Notes: generated by a model from the sequence alone, not told the origin. A DNA stretch of 55,805 nucleotides from Melioribacter roseus (GCA_020722065.1 DYLK01000018.1:1-55805), one strand, 5' to 3'; counted from the stretch's first letter, positions 1-9,623 are shown. Numbers and translations are program-made.

Positions 1-41
1 TAATAATTTATTTTTATTGATTACTGTTCACTCATTACCGA

Positions 42-1427
42 TTACTTCATCAAAACCATTTTCTTTGTTGCAACAAAGTCTCCACTTTGCAATCTGTAGA
101 AATAAACTCCAGACGAAAGATGGCTTGCATTGAAAACAACTTCGTGTGATCCTGCAGCAAGAGGTTGATTTACTAATTCGGCTACTTGCTGTCCGATTGC
201 ATTATATACACTTAGTTTTATATTTCCACTATGTGGAATAGAAAATGATATTTCTGTACTTGGATTGAATGGATTTGGGTAATTCTGTGATAAATGAAAA
301 GAAGTTGGCAATTTATCAATAAAATTATCTTCAATATTTGTATTCCAACCCATTTCATCTTTTATATAATTAGCAAGATTAGCTCCCATTTCTAAATGAT
401 GGCGAACTCTTGGATGTGATCTCCAATTTGGGTCAAAAGGGAAGAAAAATGTACCAAGATTCGAATCAGCATCTTCAATTCTTAATTTTTCAACTGCAGA
501 TGAAATATAACCAGGCCAAGGTGAACCTTCTCGAGTTGCGTCCATACTACCTAACGACCCAATAATAAACGCATTTGGATGTTTACTTCGGATTGTTCTC
601 AAAAAAGTAGCATAGGCTTCAACTCTTTGTGATGAATCTGGAATGGGATTTAGATTATTAATTAGCCAACTATCGTTTTGAAAGATGTTGATTACAACAA
701 CATCTGGTACAAATTCATTAAAATTCCAAAAGCTGTTTGCATCTTCAGGGTCAAGTCTGTAGTAGTATTCTGGCATAGTTACCGGGAACCAGCTAATCAT
801 TAAACCAATTCCACTTTTGGCTATACACATATAATCTGCTTCAAGTGTTCGAGAGGCAATTGCACCATAAGCCAAGAAATTATTTTCTTGGGACATATCG
901 CCCAAATCAACATTATCTGGTGCTTCATTTCCTAACCCGCAAGTTATCGAATCACCATAGAAAATAATTTTTCTATTTGGACGAGTTTGCGGTGGAAGCA
1001 ATGTTTTCCCGTCATCAAGATAAACACCCAAGAATTTTGTTGGTCCGCTATCAGATTCTGTTCGTCTGAAAATCTCGAGACTGTGAACTGTATCTGCGAG
1101 AGTTGTAGAAATTAGATAAATTTGATTTCCCGCACGACAATCAATTATATATGGATTTTCGTAATCGTCATCTATAAAAACATTGTAAAACGATTCGCCA
1201 GTTTCATCATCAAGGTTTATTATCAATAACGAGCCTTCAAAATTTGTCTTGATATAACTTCCAGGCCAATAAATAACGGGTTTATTGGGAATTGTGAAAT
1301 CTATTCTGCCAGTGTACTGAAAATTAGGATTATCGGCAGTAATTATTTCGAAAGCAAATGCTTTGTTATGAAACACAAAAGCTAAGATTGCAAGTAAAAT
1401 TACTTTTTTAATTGTTCTGAATAACAT
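42..1427 (-). CDS. Secreted SGNH/GDSL esterase with T9SS sorting domain (CE2-like)
   Basis: Probable exported carbohydrate esterase or deacetylase. A signal peptide covers residues 1-25. A beta-rich N-terminal domain (about 30-145) is followed by an SGNH hydrolase domain (about 150-357). The nucleophile is Ser160 in GDSIT. Block III is represented by N251-D252, and D332 with H338 (followed by Pro) complete the triad. This order, a small beta domain before the SGNH fold, is that of carbohydrate esterase family 2. Residues 375-461 are a type A sorting domain containing QNYPNPFNPST and ending in KKMVLMK, so export by the type IX system is expected. The start is an ATG at the signal peptide. The gene lies 10 nt downstream of the CotH gene on the same strand and is probably co-transcribed with it. 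The esterase fold is secure; the substrate is inferred from the architecture only. Confidence 0.85.
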   Translation of the reverse strand: MLFRTIKKVILLAILAFVFHNKAFAFEIITADNPNFQYTGRIDFTIPNKPVIYWPGSYIKTNFEGSLLIINLDDETGESFYNVFIDDDYENPYIIDCRAGNQIYLISTTLADTVHSLEIFRRTESDSGPTKFLGVYLDDGKTLLPPQTRPNRKIIFYGDSITCGLGNEAPDNVDLGDMSQENNFLAYGAIASRTLEADYMCIAKSGIGLMISWFPVTMPEYYYRLDPEDANSFWNFNEFVPDVVVINIFQNDSWLINNLNPIPDSSQRVEAYATFLRTIRSKHPNAFIIGSLGSMDATREGSPWPGYISSAVEKLRIEDADSNLGTFFFPFDPNWRSHPRVRHHLEMGANLANYIKDEMGWNTNIEDNFIDKLPTSFHLSQNYPNPFNPSTEISFSIPHSGNIKLSVYNAIGQQVAELVNQPLAAGSHEVVFNASHLSSGVYFYRLQSGDFVATKKMVLMK

Positions 1428-1437
1428 ATTCCTCTTT

Positions 1438-4400
1438 TTATTTAATTAATATCATCTTTTTTGTTTCTACAAAACTACCGCTTTGTAATTTGTAGAAGTA
1501 AACGCCAGTTGGTAAGTTTTCGGCATTGAATTTAATTTCATAACTTCCAGCAAGTTGCTTCCCATTAACCAAAATTGCCACTTCTTTTCCGAGTACGTTA
1601 TATATTTTTAGTACAACATTACTGCTTACTGGTAACTGATAACTGATTTTCGTACTTGGATTAAATGGGTTTGGGTAGTTCTGATATAGTTTATATTCAG
1701 TTGGAATTTGGTTAAAATCGTTTCCTGATGATGTAAAAACGCTATTTTGTAAACTTGGTGTTCCGTGATTTGTTGAAGCTGACCAATTATAGTATTTCGA
1801 ATTATCCAAAGTGTAATTTTTCAATTCGAGAGAAGAACCTTCGCCATCTGGTTCTTCTGGCCAAGGTGTTTTATCATCATAAGTTAGCGAATCAATGATT
1901 ATTCCATCTGAATTGAATAAGCGAATTAATTCTCCGCCTCCGCTTAACCCAAAACTGAAGTTTCCTATATAATTTGTGGCTTCTGGGAATTTCGATTTGA
2001 AAAGATTTGTATCGCTGCAAATGACAAAAAATCCATCTGAATTGATGATTGTTCCTTGTGGGAATGTGAACGAGTGTTCATCGTCTGAATCTTTGAAAAT
2101 CCAATTTGATAAATCAATATTTTCTGATTTAGAATTGTAAAATTCCACCCAATCTTCTGAATTAAACGTTTCGGCAGAATTGTAGTTGATTTCATTTATA
2201 ACAACTTGTCCCGAATTTCCACTTTCAACAAAAATTGGCGTTAGATTTACGTTTACCGAACTTGTGATTGTAATTGGATTTTCAGTTGAAGAAACGCTTC
2301 CTTCCCAATGCGAAAATACATATCCGCTTTTTGCAATTGCTTGAATTTCTATTGGAATGTTGTTAAAGAAATGTCCCGACCAATTTTGATATTGAATTGG
2401 TAATTCTTCAATTGCTGCACAACCTTTTGAAATATCTTGATTTATCTCTATTTCGTATTGTCCGTTAATTCCAAAATGATTCATAAAATATAATGTCATA
2501 TAAATAGAGCGTTGATTGGCAAAAGTTCGCAATGTGTTAATTTCATTTTGCCAATTGTTTGCATCCCAATTCCATCTTGCAAAGTGAGTAGGAATTTCGG
2601 GAGCAATGCGATTTGCAAATCTTGAAATAATATTATTAATAGAATCGGCACGGAAAAGCGTGTTTACATAAACTGAAAATCTTGCTATAAACTGATTTTT
2701 GAATTTTTCATTTTCCAAGAATCTACGCGCAAGATAAGTTGACCAAGGTGGATTTGGCCACTCTGGTCCGTTTTCTTCTAATGCAAATTCGAGAGTGTTA
2801 AATGCAAAAGCGTTCTGGTCAAAAATTCCAAAGCCAAAATCTGTGTCGTATAAAATCCATCGCCAAGGAGAATTTGTGCTTCGTTGTTGCCAGAATTTTA
2901 TGTTGTTCCCAGGCCAATCGCGGTTATCAATAAAAATTTCGGTTAGATAGTAATCAATAAATTCTTTTATATCTACTTTGGAATTTATATAATTATAGCC
3001 TTCATCAGTTGTTAAATCCATTCCATCAAGAGAATTATAAAAATCTTCGTAGCTTCCAGTTTCGCCGTGAACAAGTTGGAAATAGTTTTCGATTATGTTC
3101 AAATCTTCAGTTGGAATATTATAATGAGCCGAAATAAAACTTTCGTTAATTTTCTCGCGTAGATTATGAATTCCCCAATATTCTCCATTTAGATAAACCA
3201 CAACTGGTCTGTATTTTTGTTTATCTATATCAAGTGGCATAACGATTTCTTGTTGCAAAGCATCGCGAAACATTGTTCTATTCCAATCGTTTCCGCTATT
3301 TCGTAAAACAAAATTTTGGTAAGAATAAATCTCGTTTTCTGGGAATAATTTATATGGAATGTCAGACTGTCCATATTTTCCTCGAGCAAAAAATGCAAGC
3401 GATTTCTGATCATTTGCTCGGCTCCATTGACCAAAAATTTTGATTCCGCCATCCATTTCAAAACCTAATTCTCCATTTAGTTCAAAGAATTCAATATGAA
3501 TCGGTCGTTCCCAATCTTGCCAAAAATTTGCTCCGAAATATGGATAATTTGGGTCGGCATTTGGTCCCATCACGTAAATTCCAGAATCATAATCAAAGAA
3601 ATGTTCTGGATTTGTGGAAAGTGAAACTATCGGTAAATTTTGTGGTTCGTTAATAAAAAAAGTGTGTGTTTGTGTTGGACTTGGTAGTAGATTTTCGCCA
3701 AAAATCTTTGCTCGAATTGTTTGTGTTTGGGTAATGTTGATTGGATTTTGATAAATTGGCGAATCTGTTGTTGGAAGAGAACCATCAGTTGTAAAATGAA
3801 TATTTCCATTTCCGTTTGGATTTATCAACTGAAGATTTATCGGGGAATTGTAAAACCCACGTTGAAAATTGAAAATTGGAGAGTCAAGAAATCCAACAAA
3901 TCCGTTGTTTTCATTCAATTTTCCTGGCGTTGGTTGATTGAAATAGAAAAGATTTTCAGAGCCGTTTGGAAATCTTCCGAGTGAAATATCTGGTTCTTGA
4001 TTTCGTGTGAAAAGGGAATCAACAATTTCTTCGTTCTGATTGAACAAAATTAGCATTTCGCCATCGGCATTTAGCTTAAAATTTGTGTGAAGAAAAGTAG
4101 GTTTCAAGTTCAAAATATCGATTGTTCCAACTGGATTTTGTGGTTGATTTGCATAACCAAGCGAAAGAAATGGAATTAAAGTCAAATCTGACGAACTTGA
4201 ACTTACGTTATGAACTTCAATTGCGAGAATATTTTCTCCGTTCTGAAGTAAATCTAAATAATTGTGAATTGGATAGGCATTTGGCGAATTTCCCGAATAC
4301 ATTTGTGCTTCGTGTTCAGTTGTCGTTGGCGTGTTATAATTAACTGCTGAACCGCTTTCGCCAAGATTTTCACGCGCAATTTCAGTCCCGTTTAGATAAG

Positions 4401-4962
4401 CAACAAAACCGTCATCAAAATCACAATGGAAAAATAAATCGGTAATTTCAGAAGTATCGGCTACAAAAAATGGAATTCGTATATAAGCTGCAATTGTATT
4501 TGGAATTGTTGTATTATCATCGTTATCGCTATAACCAATTCCAAGTTGTCCGTTCGCCCACGAATTGTCATCGTAAGTTATTGTTTTCCAAGAAGAAGAT
4601 GGATTACTTTGTGGAACTAAATATTTACAACTTTCCCCTTCGCGAATAATCGTTTCCCAATATCGCACAAAATTTGTTCGACTATTTCCCGAAGCAAAAA
4701 CAAGAAGTAAACTATCTGGTTCAAGAATTAATTCGGGGAATTGCCATTGATTTGGATTTTCTAAATCTGTGCTAATAAAATATTCGGAAAGATTTATCGG
4801 GTTTTCAGAGACATTAATAAGTTCAAACCAATCTGGAGTTTCGCCATCAATATCAAAAATTACAAACGAGTTTGAACTTGAGACTTCGTTAATTTTGATT
4901 TCCTGAGCGAATATTTGACTGTAAATCAATAATTGAATAAAAATGATAAGTAGTTTTTTCAT
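1438..4962 (-). CDS. Large secreted CotH-family protein with lamin-tail domains and T9SS sorting domain
   Basis: A 1174-residue exported multidomain protein with a signal peptide (1-19). In order it has a lamin-tail domain (about 20-110), a beta-sandwich region (about 120-270), a chitobiase/hexosaminidase C-terminal-type module (about 365-440, with FTTDGSLPTT), a CotH kinase domain (about 510-780), a region like an InlB B repeat (GYVFSHWEG), a second lamin-tail domain (about 930-1075) and a type A sorting domain (about 1090-1174, YQNYPNPFNPST, ending KKMILIK). The CotH part shows YWGIHNLREK and DTDFGFG, the latter at the position of the metal-binding Asp of CotH kinases. CotH of Bacillus phosphorylates spore-coat proteins. 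In this group of bacteria such proteins are cell-surface or secreted, and their substrates are not known. It precedes the SGNH esterase by 10 nt and probably forms a secreted-enzyme operon with it. Confidence 0.85.
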   Translation of the reverse strand: MKKLLIIFIQLLIYSQIFAQEIKINEVSSSNSFVIFDIDGETPDWFELINVSENPINLSEYFISTDLENPNQWQFPELILEPDSLLLVFASGNSRTNFVRYWETIIREGESCKYLVPQSNPSSSWKTITYDDNSWANGQLGIGYSDNDDNTTIPNTIAAYIRIPFFVADTSEITDLFFHCDFDDGFVAYLNGTEIARENLGESGSAVNYNTPTTTEHEAQMYSGNSPNAYPIHNYLDLLQNGENILAIEVHNVSSSSSDLTLIPFLSLGYANQPQNPVGTIDILNLKPTFLHTNFKLNADGEMLILFNQNEEIVDSLFTRNQEPDISLGRFPNGSENLFYFNQPTPGKLNENNGFVGFLDSPIFNFQRGFYNSPINLQLINPNGNGNIHFTTDGSLPTTDSPIYQNPINITQTQTIRAKIFGENLLPSPTQTHTFFINEPQNLPIVSLSTNPEHFFDYDSGIYVMGPNADPNYPYFGANFWQDWERPIHIEFFELNGELGFEMDGGIKIFGQWSRANDQKSLAFFARGKYGQSDIPYKLFPENEIYSYQNFVLRNSGNDWNRTMFRDALQQEIVMPLDIDKQKYRPVVVYLNGEYWGIHNLREKINESFISAHYNIPTEDLNIIENYFQLVHGETGSYEDFYNSLDGMDLTTDEGYNYINSKVDIKEFIDYYLTEIFIDNRDWPGNNIKFWQQRSTNSPWRWILYDTDFGFGIFDQNAFAFNTLEFALEENGPEWPNPPWSTYLARRFLENEKFKNQFIARFSVYVNTLFRADSINNIISRFANRIAPEIPTHFARWNWDANNWQNEINTLRTFANQRSIYMTLYFMNHFGINGQYEIEINQDISKGCAAIEELPIQYQNWSGHFFNNIPIEIQAIAKSGYVFSHWEGSVSSTENPITITSSVNVNLTPIFVESGNSGQVVINEINYNSAETFNSEDWVEFYNSKSENIDLSNWIFKDSDDEHSFTFPQGTIINSDGFFVICSDTNLFKSKFPEATNYIGNFSFGLSGGGELIRLFNSDGIIIDSLTYDDKTPWPEEPDGEGSSLELKNYTLDNSKYYNWSASTNHGTPSLQNSVFTSSGNDFNQIPTEYKLYQNYPNPFNPSTKISYQLPVSSNVVLKIYNVLGKEVAILVNGKQLAGSYEIKFNAENLPTGVYFYKLQSGSFVETKKMILIK

Positions 4963-5162
4963 AATAATCTTTTTAATTTGATATAATTAACAATTACTAT
5001 TCTCAATAATCATACCAGAAAACAAAAAAGATTTTCTTGTATTATTACTTAAAATGCTTGTTACTTAAACAATATAGAATCTTTTAATTATTAATTGCAT
5101 AAGGATGTTATTATTTTAATAATTTTACAAAACCGTTTTAATAATTTGAAGTAGAAATTGTT

Positions 5163-5179
5163 ATCTCATAAAATGAGAT
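5163..5179. repeat. Short perfect inverted repeat upstream of the solute-binding-protein operon
   Basis: ATCTCAT-AAA-ATGAGAT: two 7-base arms around a 3-base centre, 59 nt before the TTG start at 5239. The 276-nt region 4963-5238 between the divergent CotH and solute-binding-protein genes holds no other feature I can support. The repeat could be an operator or a small hairpin in the leader. No regulator can be assigned. Confidence 0.4.
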
Positions 5180-5238
5180 TGTTGCGTGTTTTTTAACAAT
5201 ATTGTCAGAAATTTCGCGCCATTTTAGAGGCATAATTT

Positions 5239-6570
5239 TTGAAAAAGAAACACAATAATTATACGCCTATGAACACAAAAAATTTATTTATAATAATCAT
5301 AATTCCAATAGCATTTATCATCCTATTTATTTCTTCAAATCCATTACAAGTTGGAATAGCAAAGAAATCGAATATCAAAGAAATTTATTTTGTTGATAAT
5401 ATTTCAGATGCTCACCAAGAAATAATTAATCTTTTTAACCGCAAAAATGAAGGTAGAATTAAGATAATTCCAATTGATATTCCTTTCTATAAATTCAGTA
5501 CGAATGAAAGGAAAGAATTATTAATGCGTGCATTGAGATTGAATTCCGAACGAATTGATATTTTTGCTGCAGATATTATTTGGATAAGCCGATTTGCAAA
5601 ATGGGCAGAACCACTACAGAATTACTTTACAAGCCGAGAAATTGCAAGATATTGTCCAATCTCAAAAAAAATTGGTTATTTGGGCAAAAATCTTATTGCT
5701 TCACCAATTTATTTGGATGTTAGTTTGTTGTTTTATCGTGAAGATTTATTGAAAAACTTACCAAATTCGGAAGCATTCATTAAAAAATTAAACTCAAATT
5801 TAACGTGGGAAGAATTTGTTCAATTTGGGCAAAAATCAAACAAAATAAACAACTTTTATTACTTTCCTGCCGATGAATACGAAGGTTTAATTTGCTCTTT
5901 ATCGGAATTAATTTTGCAACAAGATAGTGCCTTTTTTTATAATGGTAATTTTAATCTAAATGATAATGAATCTCGGAAATCTTTTCAATTTTTAGTTGAT
6001 TTAGTAAATAAATACAAGCTTTCGCCAACTGAAAGTATAAATTTCAGAGAAAATACTGCTTATTCAAATTTTCTTCAAAATGATGGAATTTTCCTGCGAG
6101 GCTGGCAAAGTTTTGCTTTAGACAATAAAAATTTAGATAAATCAACACGAAAAGAAAAATTTCTTAAAACTGCTGAAATGCCGTTTTTTGATGGATTTAA
6201 GAAAGGTGCTACAATTGGTGGTTGGAATTTAATGCTATCAAAAAATAGTAAATACAAAAAAGAAGCTGTTGAATTTATTAAATTTACTTTGAGCGAAGAA
6301 GCACAAAAAATTTTGTATGAAAAAGGTTCGTATTTGCCTGTAATCAAATCAGTTTATCAAGATTCTGCTTTTGTAAAAAAACATCCGAGTTTAAAGATTG
6401 CAAAAAAAATATTATCAAACGGAATTTTACGTCCGCAAATGGAAGACTACACAATTGTTTCTGATATAATTGCACATCATTTGCGATTAGCAATTTCAAA
6501 TAAAATTTCGGTTGAAACAGCACTTTTGCAAGCACAACAGACAATTAATCAAGTTAGAAGAAAGCGATGA
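5239..6570 (+). CDS. Periplasmic extracellular solute-binding protein (family 1 type), sensor-associated
   Basis: Resembles the sugar-binding proteins of ABC importers (type II periplasmic-binding fold): N-terminal hydrophobic segment about 17-35, then a two-lobe protein of about 400 residues. Family-like features are DIFAADIIWISRFAKWAEPL in the first lobe, YREDLL, and near the C-terminus GWNLMLSKNSK followed by EAVEFIKF. There is no lipobox Cys, so it may be anchored by its N-terminal helix or be free in the periplasm. The TTG at 5239 has AGAGG 8 nt upstream. An in-frame ATG at 5269 is an alternative with no visible ribosome site. No permease or ATPase gene is adjacent. The gene instead overlaps a sensor histidine kinase by 4 nt (ATGA), so its likely job is ligand presentation to that kinase. 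The ligand is unknown. Confidence 0.75.
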   Translation: MKKKHNNYTPMNTKNLFIIIIIPIAFIILFISSNPLQVGIAKKSNIKEIYFVDNISDAHQEIINLFNRKNEGRIKIIPIDIPFYKFSTNERKELLMRALRLNSERIDIFAADIIWISRFAKWAEPLQNYFTSREIARYCPISKKIGYLGKNLIASPIYLDVSLLFYREDLLKNLPNSEAFIKKLNSNLTWEEFVQFGQKSNKINNFYYFPADEYEGLICSLSELILQQDSAFFYNGNFNLNDNESRKSFQFLVDLVNKYKLSPTESINFRENTAYSNFLQNDGIFLRGWQSFALDNKNLDKSTRKEKFLKTAEMPFFDGFKKGATIGGWNLMLSKNSKYKKEAVEFIKFTLSEEAQKILYEKGSYLPVIKSVYQDSAFVKKHPSLKIAKKILSNGILRPQMEDYTIVSDIIAHHLRLAISNKISVETALLQAQQTINQVRRKR

Positions 6571-8039
6571 TAAAATCCACAAAAGACAAACTAAAGAAAT
6601 ATCATATTGAATTCCGACACATTACCGCAGTAGTTTTAATGTTGGTTGTATTTCAGTTTATTTTAAGTCTTGTTCAACGTTCTTCTTTTAACGATTTACT
6701 AACAGAAACACAACATTGGTATCAAAAACATTCAGCAGAAATTCTTGGGAACACAAATGCAACTTCACTTGAATTATTAATTGAAAATGTAGATTCTTTC
6801 GAAAATTTGGGCGAATCGCAACGAAGGAAAATTGTTCAATCTTTTAACATCATACTTACACAACAAATTTTAGAGAGAAACATCAAAGAAATTTGCATAG
6901 TTACAGAACAAAACGGCTCAATTATAACAATTGATAATGGAATTGACTTACTTCATTTTTTGGAAAACAAACAAATCTCATCCGAAAGGAATTCCCAGCA
7001 CAAAACCGCTGTTCAACTTTACAAGACTAAATATAAAACAATTAAAAAAAATGAAGAAATATTAACTTTAATCGAAAAACAAAATGAATTTGATATTCTT
7101 GTTCCACTTGCTCCACGGGGCGAATTAATTGGTATGTTTTACATTTGCAGTAATCCAGATTTTTCATCAATTTCAAGTGAATTTTTATCAAATTACAACC
7201 AAGTCGCAATCATTTATCTTTCAATAATTTTACTTGGTTTGCTAACAATGTATTACATCACAACATACACAATGCGAGAAAGAGACAGAGTTCAGCAAAA
7301 ATTATTTGAAGAACAGCAACAAAACTTAAAAAGGCAAATCGAGCACGAGAAAGAATCACTTTTTACAAAGCGAATTTACCATACGCATCACAAAGCGGAA
7401 AAAGTTATGGGTTTTATAAAAGACGATTTACGGGAACTTACCGCTGAAAATACCGAGTTAATAAAAGAAAAAGTTACAAAATACGCCAATTTTGTGGCTC
7501 GAGCAATTTACGACATGAAATGGTACGATCCACCAATAAATACAATCAGAAATCCAATTTTTAGGACAAACGTAAACCAACTAATCAGATTTATTGTGAA
7601 CAACATTTTTCTTCGGGTAACATCAAAAATGGAAAAATTCAAATTCACGTTGAACCTTGATGAAAAATTTCCTTTGGTTGGAATAAATGAATTTGTTGTG
7701 TGGGAAATTATAGAGCCGTTAATTCAAAACAGCATCGATCACGCTCCCGAAAGAAATATTGAGATTATAATTTCAACTAAATATTTGCCAGAAGAAAATG
7801 TATCTCAAATAATTATTGAAGATAATGGAGATGGAATTCCACATAATCTAATTGAATCGAACGAAGAAGGAATTCAAAAAATATTCCTTGAAAATGTTTC
7901 TACCAAAAATTTAACTCAAAGAAATAGTGGTTATGGCTGCTATATTGCTCATCAACTTGCAACTAAAAAGTGTGGTTGGAATTTAACTGCAGAAAATCTG
8001 GAAATTGGTTGCAAATTTATTTTTACACTAAAAGTATAA
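6567..8039 (+). CDS. Membrane sensor histidine kinase with atypical phospho-acceptor region
   Basis: Two-transmembrane sensor kinase: TM1 about 18-36, a periplasmic sensor domain of about 175 residues (37-212, possibly Cache-like), TM2 about 213-232, a coiled coil about 235-265, then the kinase core. The usual H-box (SHEhRTP) is absent. The candidate phospho-acceptor lies in IYHTHHKAEKV (H272, H274 or H275). The ATPase domain has an N-box around N388 (EPLIQNSIDHA), a G1 box DNGDGIP (419-425) and a G2-like GYGCYIAHQL. The gene overlaps the upstream solute-binding-protein gene by 4 nt and is followed 4 nt later by a sigma54-type response regulator. That order makes a periplasmic binding protein, kinase, regulator relay likely. 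It is clearly a kinase by its ATP-binding boxes; the phosphorylated His is inference. Confidence 0.85.
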   Translation: MIKSTKDKLKKYHIEFRHITAVVLMLVVFQFILSLVQRSSFNDLLTETQHWYQKHSAEILGNTNATSLELLIENVDSFENLGESQRRKIVQSFNIILTQQILERNIKEICIVTEQNGSIITIDNGIDLLHFLENKQISSERNSQHKTAVQLYKTKYKTIKKNEEILTLIEKQNEFDILVPLAPRGELIGMFYICSNPDFSSISSEFLSNYNQVAIIYLSIILLGLLTMYYITTYTMRERDRVQQKLFEEQQQNLKRQIEHEKESLFTKRIYHTHHKAEKVMGFIKDDLRELTAENTELIKEKVTKYANFVARAIYDMKWYDPPINTIRNPIFRTNVNQLIRFIVNNIFLRVTSKMEKFKFTLNLDEKFPLVGINEFVVWEIIEPLIQNSIDHAPERNIEIIISTKYLPEENVSQIIIEDNGDGIPHNLIESNEEGIQKIFLENVSTKNLTQRNSGYGCYIAHQLATKKCGWNLTAENLEIGCKFIFTLKV

Positions 8040-8043
8040 GGCT

Positions 8044-9486
8044 ATGGAAAAAGATATTATTAATGTTTTACTTATTGAAGATGAAGATTTTGATGCACGC
8101 CGAGTAAAAAATACAATTCGCTTATTTGAAGATAAAATAATAATTCAAGCGATTGTTTCTAACGGCGATGCTGCTTTGTCGTTGCTTTCTGCCAATAAAA
8201 ATAATTATGATGTTGTAATTATGGATTATCAAATAGCGGGAACTTTGCACGGAGTAGATTTAATAAAACGCATCAAAGATATTGAGAAATCAATACAAAT
8301 TATTGTAATTACGAAACTTACAATTGATATTACTGACTTAAAATTTGCTCGACAATTAATGGATGCTGGTGCCTTTTGGTATTGTACAAAATATCCAAAC
8401 GACATTGAAGATTATATTTATCAGCCAACTGATTTTGTAATTAGCCTTTTTAATGCTTTCGATAGAAAATTACTTGAAGATAAAAACAAGAAATCAAATT
8501 TGCGATTAGATGAAAAAATAGAGCAAATTCTGATGAGCAAAACGATTATTTCAAAATCGCAAGCAATGGAAACCGTAAAATCATCAATTGAAAAGTTTGC
8601 AAGCACTGAAGTTCCGGTATTAATAACTGGGGCGTCTGGAACGGGAAAAGAACTTGTTGCTTATAATCTGCATTACAGAAGTAAACGGAAATACGACAAT
8701 TTTGTTCCAATAAATTGTGGCAGTTTACCAAATGATTTAATAGAAAGTGAGCTTTTCGGTTACGAACGCGGTTCATTTACTGGTGCTGGAAATCAGAAGG
8801 AAGGTTTGTTTGAAATCGCAAATAATGGGACACTATTTCTTGATGAAATTGCGGAATTACCACTTTCCGCTCAAGTAAAACTGCTTCGAGTTATTCAAGA
8901 TGGAGAGATAGATAAAATTGGTCGAACGAAAACGATAAAAGTAAATGTCCGAATTCTTGCCGCTTCTAACAAAGATTTGCGAAAAGAAATTGACGCTGGT
9001 CGCTTCAGAGAAGATTTATACTACAGATTAAATGTTTTAATTGTTCCGCTACTTCCATTAAATAAGCGAATTGATGATATTCCTGTTTTAACAGAACATT
9101 TTTTGCAACAATTCAGTTTTCAGATGGGAATAGAAACTCCTAAAATCTCGGAAGAAGCAATGCAAATGCTTGTAAATTACGATTGGCCTGGAAATGTAAG
9201 AGAGCTGAAAAATGTTCTGCAGCGCGTACTTTTTGTGGCAAGTGGAGAAATAAATTCGATGAATATTCAACAATCGATAATTCCACGCACAAAACAAAAC
9301 ACACAAAATCCACTTTTGTTTGAGCGAGATAACATTGTTCCGTGGAAAGATTTAGAAAAAAAAATAAAATATGATTATTTCAAATTCGTCCGAGATAATT
9401 CAGAATCTGATGCAGACGCCGCAATCAAATTAGGACTTGCTCCACCAAACTATTACAGAATGACAAAAGAATTAGGCTTGAAATAA
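8044..9486 (+). CDS. NtrC-family sigma54-dependent response regulator
   Basis: Three domains: receiver (about 5-135; acidic pair E12/D13, phospho-acceptor D61 in MDYQ, conserved K116 in CTKYP), AAA+ sigma54-interaction domain (about 165-400), and a short FIS-type DNA-binding C-terminus (about 435-480). The AAA+ part has a Walker A of GASGTGKE (196-203, Ala where Glu is usual) and a sigma54-contacting loop of GSFTGA (243-248) in place of GAFTGA. Walker B is LFLDE (D267/E268), and FREDLYYRL and NYDWPGNVREL are both present. It is expected to activate sigma54 promoters when phosphorylated by the kinase encoded 4 nt upstream. The targets are unknown; its own operon is a candidate. Confidence 0.92.
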   Translation: MEKDIINVLLIEDEDFDARRVKNTIRLFEDKIIIQAIVSNGDAALSLLSANKNNYDVVIMDYQIAGTLHGVDLIKRIKDIEKSIQIIVITKLTIDITDLKFARQLMDAGAFWYCTKYPNDIEDYIYQPTDFVISLFNAFDRKLLEDKNKKSNLRLDEKIEQILMSKTIISKSQAMETVKSSIEKFASTEVPVLITGASGTGKELVAYNLHYRSKRKYDNFVPINCGSLPNDLIESELFGYERGSFTGAGNQKEGLFEIANNGTLFLDEIAELPLSAQVKLLRVIQDGEIDKIGRTKTIKVNVRILAASNKDLRKEIDAGRFREDLYYRLNVLIVPLLPLNKRIDDIPVLTEHFLQQFSFQMGIETPKISEEAMQMLVNYDWPGNVRELKNVLQRVLFVASGEINSMNIQQSIIPRTKQNTQNPLLFERDNIVPWKDLEKKIKYDYFKFVRDNSESDADAAIKLGLAPPNYYRMTKELGLK

Positions 9487-9549
9487 AAAAAATAGTAATC
9501 AGTTGTGAGTGATCAGTAATGAGAGAAAATAAACCATAAATTGTGGTAG

Positions 9550-9569
9550 GTCAGACGTTCCCGTCTGAC
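9550..9569. repeat. Hairpin repeat, GTCAGACG type
   Basis: Perfect inverted repeat GTCAGACG-TTCC-CGTCTGAC in the intergenic stretch 9487-9760. It is markedly more GC-rich than its surroundings, which suggests a dispersed REP-like element rather than gene-specific regulation. A related hairpin with the same CAGACG...CGTCTG core lies 35 nt further on. Confidence 0.6.
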
Positions 9570-9603
9570 AAAACAAAAAATGATTTAATTGTTAATTCAA
9601 ACG

Positions 9604-9623
9604 AACAGACGCGGTCGTCTGTT
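9604..9623. repeat. Second hairpin repeat of the CAGACG...CGTCTG type
   Basis: Perfect inverted repeat AACAGACG-CGGT-CGTCTGTT. It shares the CAGACG core and the 8-4-8 geometry with the hairpin at 9550-9569 but differs in the outer bases and loop, so the two look like diverged members of one small repeat family. Confidence 0.6.

Noticed and set aside
1965-4343. Several antisense open frames of 60-90 codons inside the CotH gene
   Set aside because: They lie opposite or across a well-supported 1174-residue coding sequence, have no ribosome site and no recognisable domain.
5239-6570. Solute-binding protein as part of an ABC sugar importer
   Set aside because: No permease or ATPase gene lies next to it; it overlaps a histidine kinase gene instead. 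An importer elsewhere in the genome cannot be excluded.
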